DNA of 64,000 nt, from NCBI GenBank assembly GCA_949987565.1, contig OX465115.1, positions 16,243,242 through 16,307,241 on the forward strand. Reading direction: 5' to 3'. Shown here in pieces: positions 1-9,343 of this stretch; position 1 is the first letter of the stretch; each line of letters begins with the position of its first letter. The translations under genes were made by a program, and so were the position numbers. The notes beneath the pieces were generated by a model. That model did not search any database and was not told the DNA's origin. It saw only the letters and a program-made list of their open reading frames with translations. Origin of the DNA: Luidia sarsii (Eukaryota; Echinodermata; Asteroidea; Paxillosida; Luidiidae).

Positions 1-388
1 TATAGAGATTGCATGTGTATACATTGCTGTCATTTCTGCGCAGATCAGTGATGTTGAAGTATTGTAGTATTATCAAACTTGAAGTGATAGTTTCAAACGT
101 ATACCTACTGGTAACTCCAGGTTCAGTCACATCGCCAAGTCTGAGTCTACGTTGTGTGTTTCCAGCTCCGATAGCCCATTCCACGATATAATTCGAGTCC
201 TGTAGATCCCGTCCGACACATCGCATCTCAACCATTCCTCCCTCCCTGATATTAACATCACTCGTCAATAGACGGACTTCCACCCTTGGTATTTGTGCAT
301 TGACAACCGTCAGGAGCCGACCTGCACCAAGTAAGCACCAAACACACAGGAGAATGATAAGCCTGTGGGACCGTGGCTCCATCGTCAT
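1..388 (-). CDS. Ig receptor, N-terminal part (cut by window edge)
   Basis: The start codon is at 388 and the frame stays open to base 1, giving about 129 residues of a longer protein. It begins MTMEPRSH and has a hydrophobic signal peptide ending near NAQIP, then a V-type Ig domain with the first cysteine in an EMRC context, a Trp about 14 residues later, and the closing DLRRNDSNVYTC motif. It is almost identical to the N-terminus of the gene at 8054-9343, including its 5' flank. The second Ig domain, membrane segment and tail lie to the left of the window. I infer a type I surface receptor of the same family as its neighbours; the ligand is unknown. Confidence 0.88.
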   Translation of the reverse strand, partial: MTMEPRSHRLIILLCVWCLLGAGRLLTVVNAQIPRVEVRLLTSDVNIREGGMVEMRCVGRDLQDSNYIVEWAIGAGNTQRRLRLGDVTEPGVTSRYTFETITSSLIILQYFNITDLRRNDSNVYTCNLY

Positions 389-650
389 CTCAAACCACGG
401 ATCGGAGGGGAGTGGTCATGAAGTCAGTCTACCCACACTGTCCAGCAGACTGCACAGCCGATATCACCTTCACCAACTATCGACACACGACTCACATACC
501 ACGAACGTCCTCCACACTTGGTTCTACCATTGTTTCTGTGACTTTCATTTCCGTGTAGGACGTGCATTGTGCATGCGCAGAGTGCCACATACCGCACTTT
601 ACCTGCGACCTCCATAGCGTTACAGCTTGGCGGTGCGCTCAAAAGGACCT

Positions 651-658
651 ATGCAAAT
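651..658 (-). promoter_or_regulatory. Octamer ATGCAAAT (ATTTGCAT on gene strand)
   Basis: A perfect octamer lies about 263 bp upstream of the start at 388. The same octamer sits at nearly the same distance in front of the genes starting at 9343 and 23141. POU-domain factors bind this motif, and it is a classical promoter element of vertebrate immunoglobulin genes. That it works here is inference. Confidence 0.45.
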
Positions 659-1837
659 TGAAGTTCATGTTTTCTTTACACAAATACACGGTTGATGTCA
701 CACCATTATGACACGGCGGGCCCCTTTCCTCTGCGCGTAAATGTTCTGCCTTCCGTTCAACCTTCCACACATACAGGCCTTGTCCAAAAGCACACAGCTT
801 AATACATAGACGCGTATGGAGGTTTTTAGTTTCCGTTTAGGGGAAAAATGGTTTCACTTTGCATTGGATAAGTGTGATTTGCCAGAATCTGCTGGGTAGA
901 ATGTTGATAAAAATGGTTTTGTTTCCCACGTTGGTCAATCCGATGTACATGACTTCGGCTGTGCAGGATCACCGTTCAGAAGTTAATATTTATAACAGAT
1001 GGAAAGGAGATAGAACTATCCGGTAGGCTATACATGCATCGGAAATGAGATTATCTCCTGTGAACCACCTGTAGTGTCATCTATAACCTTCAGCAAGAAT
1101 GTAGAAAAACTAAACGAGCATCTAAAGATTTTAGTCTTTTATTGGCATATGAAGGATTATGGATATTGATGATTTACACAAAATAGTGTGGAGAGGTTGG
1201 AAAGTCAGATAGCCTAACGTTCCCTTCTAGAAGGATCCGTTGATTATATTCATTTTTAGACATTTGAGGAAGCAGTTTGCAACATGTTTGTACAACTTTA
1301 CAAACGATTCGAACTATATTTTCAAAATGGATCCGAACCTGGAGCTGCCTCGTCCTGAAATCTTTGAAACCGTGACATCGTGATGAAGTGAATTACACCG
1401 TTCCCAGTAGTGCGGTGACCCCTTGCATATGCAGGAACTATTCTCCGATTTAAAGTCTGGCTCTGGAATAAGCCGAGAACCCAACAATTCAGACAGCTTT
1501 TGGTCTGAGATGAGCAATGTTAAAACTCTCATTTCGATATTTTCGCTTATATACACTCAAAAGGACACTTCTCAAACAGGAGTAGATAACATTCGCCAAA
1601 ATACAGTCTGACACAAGAACCAGTAAAATGTCTAACTATGTATATTCAAGACAACGTCTTTGGTGAATATGGTGAAAGAATCCTAATTGATACGACTAAT
1701 TCATTTTACTCTCTGTAAACCTCATTGCTTCACTTTTCACCTACACCATCTAATTAAATAGAGTTTCGTACAGTCCTATGTTTGAAAGGCTACTCTATTG
1801 ATCGAGAATATATAACATAAGATAAGTTAAAGAACAG

Positions 1838-1846
1838 TTTAATCTG
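1838..1846 (-). terminator. Possible ATTAAA polyadenylation signal
   Basis: On the minus strand AGATTAAAC lies about 30 bases past the stop codon of the Ig-less gene. The same signal is kept in the second copy near 10754. ATTAAA is a common variant signal; its use is not proven. Confidence 0.3.
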
Positions 1847-1872
1847 ATAGAGATTCCTGTCTTCCTGTCTCC

Positions 1873-2502
1873 TTACTTGCTCTTGTTTTTCACGACGACT
1901 GCATACACCGGTGCGTTGGGCGTGGACTGGGCGCAGTCTTCGTCCGTGCTGTGCTCGGATGCTTGGGTCGTAGGCGGTGGAGTCGTAGGCGGTGGAGTCT
2001 GCGACGAAGGGGCGTCGTTCTTCTCCGATCCCTGACGCTCGCTCTGCATGGTGGCCAGTCGATGGACCTTGTAGGGTCTAGGCTTCTCGGGGATCTTCTG
2101 TGCAGGCTGGGAATTCGATCTGCCCAGGGAGCCGATGAAAGGCGCTGCTTGAGGCTGGAGCGTGGCTGCCCGAGATGGCTCGGCGGGGTCCTCGCTGCTC
2201 TCCCCGGTAGACATGGACGCCACATCTAGGGGCTCGTAGTCTACCACGGCCTCGGCACTGGACGGGCCGGGACGGGCCCCGCACTCACGGGTGCTGGCTT
2301 CGCTGTCGGCGGTGGGGACTCGGAACTTGTAGGTCGTGCTGAACGGGTGGCGGCGCCGACGGGCCAGGATGGAGAGGGACAGGAGGATGAGACCCACCGC
2401 TAACCCTGAGCACACCCCGGCGATCAGGCCGCTGTTACACTGTCCACCCGAGCTGAGGGTGCTACCAGTCATTGAATCCATCGTGGGTGTCTCTCCAGTC
2501 AT
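1873..2502 (-). CDS. Ig-less short membrane protein with ITIM
   Basis: A 209-residue frame starting MTGETPT. There is a short outer segment, a transmembrane helix starting GLIAGVCSGLAVGLILLSLS, a stop-transfer RRRR, and then a Pro/Ser/Thr-rich tail. The tail has a canonical ITIM (V-D-Y-E-P-L), a basic proline motif (KIPEKPRPYK) and a final PVYAVV. Helix and proline motif match those of the 595-residue receptor upstream (GLIAGASAGG, RVPKKPSPYK), so this is a family member without Ig domains. The frame continues upstream to an ATG at 2670, but that stretch is frameshifted by a 4-base insertion in the second copy, so I chose the start at 2502. It could instead be a 3' exon of a split gene; a weak acceptor (CATCATTTAG) lies just upstream. 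It is visibly more GC-rich than its surroundings. Confidence 0.65.
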   Translation of the reverse strand: MTGETPTMDSMTGSTLSSGGQCNSGLIAGVCSGLAVGLILLSLSILARRRRHPFSTTYKFRVPTADSEASTRECGARPGPSSAEAVVDYEPLDVASMSTGESSEDPAEPSRAATLQPQAAPFIGSLGRSNSQPAQKIPEKPRPYKVHRLATMQSERQGSEKNDAPSSQTPPPTTPPPTTQASEHSTDEDCAQSTPNAPVYAVVVKNKSK

Positions 2503-3884
2503 GATGATAGCACACGCTAAATGATGCACAGATGCAGTCCAGAGACTTTCCCGAGAACTGCTCAGAGAGACTTCGTGGCAGATTAATTTTATTTCTCTGC
2601 AGCAGTAGGATGGATATTGAAGTTTCGTTTGGTTTATCCTGAAGCCATTTGTATTTCCTTCTACCATCATACACGAACTCTAACAATACATCGCGTGTGT
2701 GATGTTTGACTGGTAACGTTTGCGCAGCTTTCTTGCAGTTTCACTTACTGAAGAGTTGGGCCACGCCCTTGTCTTTTACGTGCCCTGGGTAAAAGGGCAC
2801 TTTCAGAGACGTTCAAAGTTCATTTTCAAAACGACCCATATCCATTTCCCCAAAAACAGAGGAAGTTTCGCTTTTGTCAGTCAAAAGTGTAACCAGTGTA
2901 AAAGGAAGGTAAGGTTACCGTGAATCAAGTGGGTGGATTTGGCTTCAATGAGCAGCAGTGAATGGTTGGATTTGTTTTTGCAAATGGGGAAATAAATTGA
3001 GAAGTGAGAACATGGCTCTTGCCTCCTTTTGGAAATGGTGCCTGCGCTCTTATGCTGTGTGTCGAAAGCGAAAGATTACTGTTATATTTCATTAACAAGT
3101 GCGCACGTGATTTATATATTCATATTTTGCTTTCATATCGCAGAGCGTTGAACATATTGTTGAATGCTAATCGTTTTGTACAATTAAAAAGATACCAGGA
3201 AAAATGTTGGAAATACAGACACCTTATGGTTGATACCGGTATATCACAAAGCGATAATATCCGTTTAATATTAAGACAAACGTTCCGTAAAAATTGGCAA
3301 ACTATTGCATACAGCCTTTTACTTCTCAACATTGCATATTTGTAGTAAAACAAATTTCCTCTTCGTTTTCATTATAAGTATTACCTATTAAGGATATGTA
3401 TAGCATTTTTGATCAGTTAAAACAGCATGGTGATTATTCTGAGAAAAGCAGGTATAGTGGCAGCTTATAATGTGATATGTACACGGCATGTAGTGGTATA
3501 AATGAAGCGTCTTTCTATTTACAATTCTATGAGCTGTCGAGCTGCCTGAGATGTTTTCATCGGGCATCGGGCAAAGCACTCAGCGCTCAATTACGTCAAC
3601 CAGGGCAAACACTCATCATTATTCTCCTCTCCGCAAAATATCATGTTATAAAAAAAGATATATGTTTCTATTTACAGTTGGCTGACTGCAGACAAAAATC
3701 CAAAAAGAGACAAGAAAATTCTACATGCATGACAGGTTGCAGGAGTGGTTAACCTCACTCTTTGTCCAATGTTCGCTATCATATCTTGGCTAAGCATGCG
3801 GTTGTAACACTATGGTAAAAAGGAAATGTCAGTGGTGGCATCACATAGCAGAAACCAACCAACTAATGAATCCAGGAAATAAAG

Positions 3885-4090
3885 TTATTATACAAAAACT
3901 GCTCACTGACTAAAATGACCTGCAATACATCAATCACAAAAGTTCGAGGGCCTGACGTTTCGATCCTAGCAGGAACTTTCTCAAAGTTCCTCGAACTTTT
4001 GAAATCCAGGAAATGATAGATATTGGTGCAAGGAAGTCCAGTACTGTATTTGTACACAGAATGGTAAATTATTGAACAATTCATTGGACA
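3885..4090. repeat. MITE-like element
   Basis: Carries the family core GCCTGACGTTTCGATCCTAG followed by a CAGGAACTTTCTC variant. It is flanked by the other family hallmark, ACTGCTCACTGACTAAAATG, and an inverted copy of its own AAAGTTCGAGG end. The same element recurs in the second duplication copy. Confidence 0.6.
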
Positions 4091-4395
4091 TATCACTAAC
4101 AGGCTGATGGGTAGGTATCGGTATCGTGATCTATAAAAGTAAGGTCACTTGGTCACAAAGTTCATGTCCATGTTCATGTACTGGTCTGTTACCTCATGGA
4201 AGAATTAAATCGCCAGGTTGAGGCCATGTGGTGGTGAGATGTATTCACTGTTCTTTACTTAAAGCATTGCTTTTGAGATCCAGAGAAAATCTAATATATA
4301 AAGTGTATCATAATATATGCATCATAAAACAAGGTACATGTAGTCAAAAAAAAATCTGCATGAACTATCAACTTGGCCGCACGGAGAAAGGTTGT

Positions 4396-4421
4396 GACCC
4401 CCCCTTTTTTTTGGGGGGGGG
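4396..4421. repeat. C/T/G homopolymer run
   Basis: Consecutive C, T and G runs lie about 10 bases beyond the stop codon of the receptor gene. The second copy at 13313-13333 has lost the C run and keeps T and G runs of different length, as expected of a slippage-prone tract. Confidence 0.8.
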
Positions 4422-4430
4422 GTATTGTCC

Positions 4431-6218
4431 TCATTGCTGTGTGACAGTTGCATAGACTACTTGGTCCGATTGTTGGGCAGCCTCGTTATGGAGGGGATCG
4501 GACAAGTCCAGATCTGCATAGAGCAGAGGATTGGCAGAGGCTGGATCCACCACCGTGTTACTGGAATGCCTTGGCACTGTGACTTGAGCGTAGGATGGGT
4601 CTTGGTAGCTTGCTGGGTTGACCTCCCTGCTGCCTGTATAGCCGTCATCTTGGGACGCTACATGGGCGGTATCCTGGAGGTCAGCTGATGCTGGAGTAGA
4701 CGTAGACCGCCCTGCTGACTCCTGTCCGTGCCCGTGCTGCTGAGGAGGAGGCTGGTAAGTCGCTTCACTGCTGTGCTGTGCCTTGGCTTTGTAGGGGGAG
4801 GGTTTCTTGGGGACTCTAGTCATCGGTGCAACCATCGCCTGTGGTTTGCTGGGTGACGTTGGGTGTTCATCATGGGTCATATCATCTTGGTCCTTGCAAT
4901 CAAAGACAGGATTGGCGTAGCTCTGCTCAGCAGTATCAGCAAGTGTCTGGTCAGTCTCCCTCACCTTAGCCTCCTCAATGTTCTTGGCGTTTCTTTTGAC
5001 ATGTGGTTGGGCGTAGACTGGAGGAGTGTAGTGTCCAGACGTATTGCCTATTTCAGCCTCGTGTCGAGGGGCACTCGGTTGTTGTGGTGGATCTTCGATA
5101 TCCAGTGCGTCACTTCCGTAAATGTTAGGCTTAGAATCGTCCCTTTGGAAAGCTTGAGTCTCGTGACCTCTTTGTGTAAATGCTACATCGGGGCTGGATT
5201 TCTGTGTTTGTTTGCTGGCGCTCACCATGCGTCGCCTGCAAATCAGGATGAGAACCAGGATGAAGACAAGTGCAGCTATTCCTCCTGCAGATGCACCTGC
5301 AATCAGTCCGCCGTTGGATGCAGAGGGTGGTGTGATGCTCGGTGTTCCCATCGCCGATGTCACAGTAGTTTTTGGAACAATTAGGCTCACAGTAGTTTGT
5401 GTATCAGGGCTCACAGTAGTTTTTGTAAAAAGGCCAGTTTCAAGCTCTGGTGAAGTAAGTGCGCTGTCTCTTACTCTGATTGGTCCAATGGTACAAGATC
5501 GCGTCTCCCCTGGGTATGACAGCGAGGTAATCGTGCATTGGAATGTGACATTGTGATCTGATTCATCCAATGTCAAGGTCATTGCCCTCCAGACTGCGGT
5601 ACCACCATCCATTAACACTGACCACGCGTATGGGTCAGAGGTCATCGGGATTTGGCTAATGTCCATCCTGACTCGTGGGTTGCCAGACTCAGATGTACAC
5701 TGCGTGTTCAACTCTGTTCCAGTGTGTAGCTTAATGGGTCCGGAAGGGAAGCATATGGGGAAGGACTCATTAGGGAAGTACCTCACTGCTAGTGGTATGC
5801 TGGATGTGACTTCAACGATGTGTCCACCGCCTTGTGTGGGAGCGTAGACGGTGCATATGTATTCATTGCTGTCATCCCTCTGTAAATCAGTGATGATAAT
5901 GACTTGGGTAGTTTCCGTAGAACCTTGGTGAGTAATATCAATATCATACCGTGGATCAGTGGTTCTGACGTCATCACCCAATGTCAAAGTCCTGGCTGGA
6001 TCCTTTGTCCTCCACCCCACGATGTATTCTGATTCCAGGTTTGTAGCCACACAGGTCATCTGTACCTGCCCGCCCTCTTTATGCTCGGTCTCCGGTGTCG
6101 TGATCTGTGAAAACGCTACTGCCTCCGCACTGACTATCAGTACCAGTCTGCATGTACCGAACAGCAGGCTGCATAACACGAGTACAGACACTGGTCGTTC
6201 CATTGTGATGTACTGCAT
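4431..6218 (-). CDS. Intronless two-Ig receptor with tandem ITIMs (595 aa)
   Basis: Probably an inhibitory type I surface receptor. The signal peptide is about residues 6-31; Met6 (MERPVSVLVL) is an equally likely start. The V-type Ig1 has C56, W69 and C122 with a D..SNEYIC motif, and ends in a J-like glycine-rich G strand. Ig2 has C156, C174, C228 and C242, with a sequon at N223. A Thr-rich stalk with a short internal duplication leads to a transmembrane helix at about 303-327, followed by RRR. The 265-residue tail has two canonical ITIMs (L-L-Y567-A-D-L and V-V-Y589-A-T-V, 22 apart), an ITIM-like P-S-Y543-A-Q-V and further tyrosines. Phosphorylated ITIMs recruit SHP-type phosphatases in known families. 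All domains lie in one frame without introns, which is odd for Ig receptors. Its duplicate is 13345-15105. Confidence 0.92.
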   Translation of the reverse strand: MQYITMERPVSVLVLCSLLFGTCRLVLIVSAEAVAFSQITTPETEHKEGGQVQMTCVATNLESEYIVGWRTKDPARTLTLGDDVRTTDPRYDIDITHQGSTETTQVIIITDLQRDDSNEYICTVYAPTQGGGHIVEVTSSIPLAVRYFPNESFPICFPSGPIKLHTGTELNTQCTSESGNPRVRMDISQIPMTSDPYAWSVLMDGGTAVWRAMTLTLDESDHNVTFQCTITSLSYPGETRSCTIGPIRVRDSALTSPELETGLFTKTTVSPDTQTTVSLIVPKTTVTSAMGTPSITPPSASNGGLIAGASAGGIAALVFILVLILICRRRMVSASKQTQKSSPDVAFTQRGHETQAFQRDDSKPNIYGSDALDIEDPPQQPSAPRHEAEIGNTSGHYTPPVYAQPHVKRNAKNIEEAKVRETDQTLADTAEQSYANPVFDCKDQDDMTHDEHPTSPSKPQAMVAPMTRVPKKPSPYKAKAQHSSEATYQPPPQQHGHGQESAGRSTSTPASADLQDTAHVASQDDGYTGSREVNPASYQDPSYAQVTVPRHSSNTVVDPASANPLLYADLDLSDPLHNEAAQQSDQVVYATVTQQ

Positions 6219-8053
6219 CTGGACAAACTATGGCGTTAGTATTTCAATGTAGCTGACTTGTCATAAGCACGAACATACTTCCCAATCTAGAACGAACTAG
6301 ACTCGCTTATGATTTAGATATCAAGTTAGTTTCTAGCTTACACAGCTTGGAACAAATCCAGTCTGTACTTTGATTTCACAGTCAGAACCCAGTACACGTC
6401 GTTTGACATACGCAATGCACCGTGGCTTCCGTTACCCATAGGCCTATTGGTATTCTAAATAGGGTCATTAGGGTCGTGGTGCAAGGGTGTCGGCGCTTGG
6501 AACTTGCCGAATCCAACACGATTTGAATACACGTAGTTATGAATAGGTACAACTATGGAGGCAGGCACGTGACATACTGGGAAGGCGGAACTGCAATGAA
6601 GAAAATCGAGGAAAGCAGTGAAAAATGTTTTTACTTCTAGTGTCAGTGTCGCTATATAGCAGTGGGATCAGGACGCCCTCAAATAAAGACTTGAATATCG
6701 AACTATTTACCAGGAACACATTTATAATTGATTCTCTATCATATCTTATACCAGGACTCAAAGTGTCAATTAAAGATCCCACATGGTACGTGATTAACTT
6801 TTATATTGAGTGAATGCAATGAGTGCAGACCCGGGGACCTATAGGGCGCCCTCATTGTCGGCGAGGACAAAGAAATGAATAAAATTTCATTCCTCAAGAA
6901 CATAGCTTCAGAGTATCCATGGAATGTCCAGATCATGCATGTATTGTATCAATTGTGAAAGCCTTTAAATTGAAAAATATTGGCAACAAAGTACGGGTAT
7001 AAACAGCTAGAGATAAGGCCTATGTCAGCCGTGGTTTACGTCACATGATCACCAACGCTTTATTTATATGAAAGGTCAAGTATAGTTCATCTCTTTTCAT
7101 ACATAAACATTTATGAAATGAGTTTATGTACAGTCAATCTCCCACGTTTCCCATTGGCAACATTGGGGATAATTGTCTTTCCACTAATTTCAAATGCCGT
7201 ATAAGATTGTTATTCATGGGAATAAAGACCCATTGAAGACGTTCAACTTCCATTCAGTTCAAACCCCTTTTCAATAAAAGCAAAGCCATGCTAATATCCA
7301 TCTTTGAAACTTCAATACTTAAAACTCTTACTCTATCTTGTGGCCTAATTAAAGTGTGCTTTCACCAAGCCTTCATCGAAATAAATGTTTGTGATGCCGC
7401 TTTAAAGGATTATATGTTTGTTTTATACACTGCTAGATCTAAATACGAGCAATCCAGCCACATACTAGGCGAGTACAAATTATTATATTTCTTACTAAAC
7501 GTGATGGAGAAGGTTTTTCAAAAACAACCTGTATGCTTGTCCGCTATACGTTCACAATTCAGCTCAGTCTTCTCCAACATACATCGTGCCTAACTGTACA
7601 ACCTTGATTCATATTGATGACATGGAATTGATTGTACTATTACGAGCATTTGCAAAATGATCTTCGAGATAAATCCGGAATAAACATTATTAAGTGTGAG
7701 GAAAGGAATTGAGCGCTGGTACAGATAGAGTAGCCCAAACTAAAAGGTACATTCCATTTAGGCTTCAGATTACGATTACTTAACTAAATTGAGTTTCTGT
7801 GGAATCTAAATAAAAGGTACATGGTGCAGTTAGGAATATACACGGATTGATCTATAATTAAATGCAGCATTGTGATTATGACTGGGAAAGATGCTAAAAC
7901 AAAGCGAGGTGCCGATACTCTACAGTACATGGCTATTTGACAATTATCAGTAATCACTAAAATAATTTCATTTTCTGCGGAATCCAAATAAAAATGTGCA
8001 GCTGAATGAGCACAAAGGGCCTTTCTATTCAGGGATTATACTGAAGAACTGTT
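6219..8053. other. Intergenic, duplicated, no gene seen
   Basis: This stretch recurs at 15106-16922. It is AT-rich. The longest frame (7288-7593) is broken in the other copy, which argues against coding. I recognise no repeat family or exon. Confidence 0.5.
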
Positions 8054-9343
8054 TTATGACACTGCGATGTTTTCATATTTGTGGTCTCTGTTCCCTGGAT
8101 CAGCGTAGTCATATACGAGAGACTCATTGTCTACTGTCTGGTCGTAGTCTGACTGGTCAGCTGTGCTCTTATTGGACTCTAGTCCCATGTACTCAGTGTT
8201 CTTATCGTCTCTGGATTGTAGCTCCATGTAGGCTTCAGCTTCCATCACTTTGGCTGACTCCTGGTTTGCAATGTCACTAGTTTGTCCAAGTGTCCTCTCG
8301 TAGATCTTTTTCTGCCCTTGACCTTGAGGAGATCTGTTCTCGTCACCCATTGGCTGTAACTCCACCACGTGACCAGCTCCTGGCTTATCAGAAGGAGTGT
8401 CGTTTAGACGGCGTCTGAGTTTGATGTTGCAATAGACGAGGCAAATGATCAGAGTGACGGAGATGGCTAGGAAGATGGTAACTACCAGGAAGGCTGTCAT
8501 CCACTTATCACTGTCCTGGGTATACCCTGGGAGGTGTGTCGTAGGCATTGAGATTATCGCTGGTTGTGTACTTACTCCGATTGGTCCAATGGTACAAGAT
8601 TGAGTCTCCCCTGGGTATGACAGCGAGGTAATCGTGCATTGGAATGTGACATTGTGATCTGATTCATCCAATGTCAAGGTCATTGCCCTCCAGACTGTAG
8701 TACCACCATCCATTAACTCTGACCACACGTAAGGATCAGAGGTCATCGGGATTTGGCTAATGTCCATCCTGACTCGTGGGTAGTCAGACTCAGATGTACA
8801 CTGCGTGTTCAACTCTGTTCCAGTGTGTACTGTAATGGGTCCATCAGGGAAGCACATAGGGAAGGACTCACTGGGGAAGTACAGCACTGATATAGTGATG
8901 CTCTCACTGTCTATAAACTCTACTATTCCGCCTTCTAGGCCTAGAGGTGGGTATTCATAGAGATTGCATGTGTATACATTGCTGTCATTTCTGCGCAGAT
9001 CAGTGATGTTGAAGTATTGTATGGATGTGATACTTGAAGTGATAGTTTCAAACGTATACCTACTGGTAACTCCAGGTTCAGTCACATCGCCAATTCTGAG
9101 TCTCCGTTGTGCGTGTCCAGCTCCGATAGCCCATTCCACGATATAATTCGAGTCCTGTAGATCCCGTCCGACACATCGCATCTCAACCATTCCTCCCTCC
9201 CTGATATTAACATCACTCGTCAATAGACGGACTTCCACCCTTGGTATTTGTGCATTGACAACCGTCAGGAGCCGACCTGCACCAAGTAAGCACCAAACAC
9301 ACAGGAGAATGATAAGCCTGTGTGACCGTGGCTCCATCGTCAT
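8054..9343 (-). CDS. Intronless two-Ig receptor with ITAM-like tail (429 aa); crossover hybrid
   Basis: The signal peptide ends near residue 31 (VVNA/QIPR). Ig1 has C57, W71 and C126 (RRNDSNVYTC) with sequons at N112 and N119. Ig2 has C164, C182, C236 and C250. The stalk is short and the transmembrane helix is about 283-305. The tail has YMEL at Y372 and YMGL at Y385, nine residues apart, which fits a loose ITAM, then Y400, Y411, Y413 and a C-terminal YENI (Y423; YxN is a Grb2-type SH2 site). N-terminus and 5' flank match the gene at 1-388, while Ig2, helix and tail match 16923-18269. The duplication junction therefore lies within this gene, making it a hybrid. An activating or adaptor-recruiting role is inference. 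Confidence 0.92.
   Translation of the reverse strand: MTMEPRSHRLIILLCVWCLLGAGRLLTVVNAQIPRVEVRLLTSDVNIREGGMVEMRCVGRDLQDSNYIVEWAIGAGHAQRRLRIGDVTEPGVTSRYTFETITSSITSIQYFNITDLRRNDSNVYTCNLYEYPPLGLEGGIVEFIDSESITISVLYFPSESFPMCFPDGPITVHTGTELNTQCTSESDYPRVRMDISQIPMTSDPYVWSELMDGGTTVWRAMTLTLDESDHNVTFQCTITSLSYPGETQSCTIGPIGVSTQPAIISMPTTHLPGYTQDSDKWMTAFLVVTIFLAISVTLIICLVYCNIKLRRRLNDTPSDKPGAGHVVELQPMGDENRSPQGQGQKKIYERTLGQTSDIANQESAKVMEAEAYMELQSRDDKNTEYMGLESNKSTADQSDYDQTVDNESLVYDYADPGNRDHKYENIAVS

Larger units (their letters stand above)
389..1872. other. Intergenic, conserved 5' flank then unique DNA
   Basis: Bases 389-700 are the 5' flank of the receptor starting at 388 and recur almost unchanged at 9344-9660 and 23142-23465. 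They include a TTTCATTTCCGTG box, a GCATGCGCAG box (NRF-1-like) and an octamer. From about 700 to 1870 the only match is the second duplication copy at 9660-10785. I see no coding exon: open frames here are short and are not kept open in the second copy. Confidence 0.6.
2503..4430. other. Intergenic between short gene and ITIM receptor
   Basis: No supported exon. The stretch is duplicated at 11420-13344. It contains a MITE-like copy (about 3885-4015), and just past the receptor stop a run of C, T and G homopolymers (4396-4421). A small open frame at 3004-3345 stays open in both copies but also reads open in reverse and has no family resemblance. Confidence 0.5.
1..8884. repeat. 8.9-kb tandem segmental duplication, copy 1
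   Basis: Bases 1-8884 align end to end with 8956-17836 with only scattered substitutions and small indels. The offset falls from about 8955 to about 8869. The unit carries one Ig-less short gene, one ITIM-tailed receptor and one ITAM-like-tailed receptor in the same order, with the intergenic DNA also conserved. Both visible boundaries fall in receptor coding sequence. Confidence 0.9.

Noticed and set aside
3004..3345. 113-codon plus-strand frame also open at 11927-12262 with an in-frame 6-base deletion
   Set aside because: The reverse strand is open too, there is no start or splice context, and no family resemblance. Recent duplication alone explains conservation.
7288..7593. 101-codon plus-strand frame in the duplicated intergenic DNA
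   Set aside because: The other copy is disrupted by indels and lacks the start, so selection for coding is not supported.
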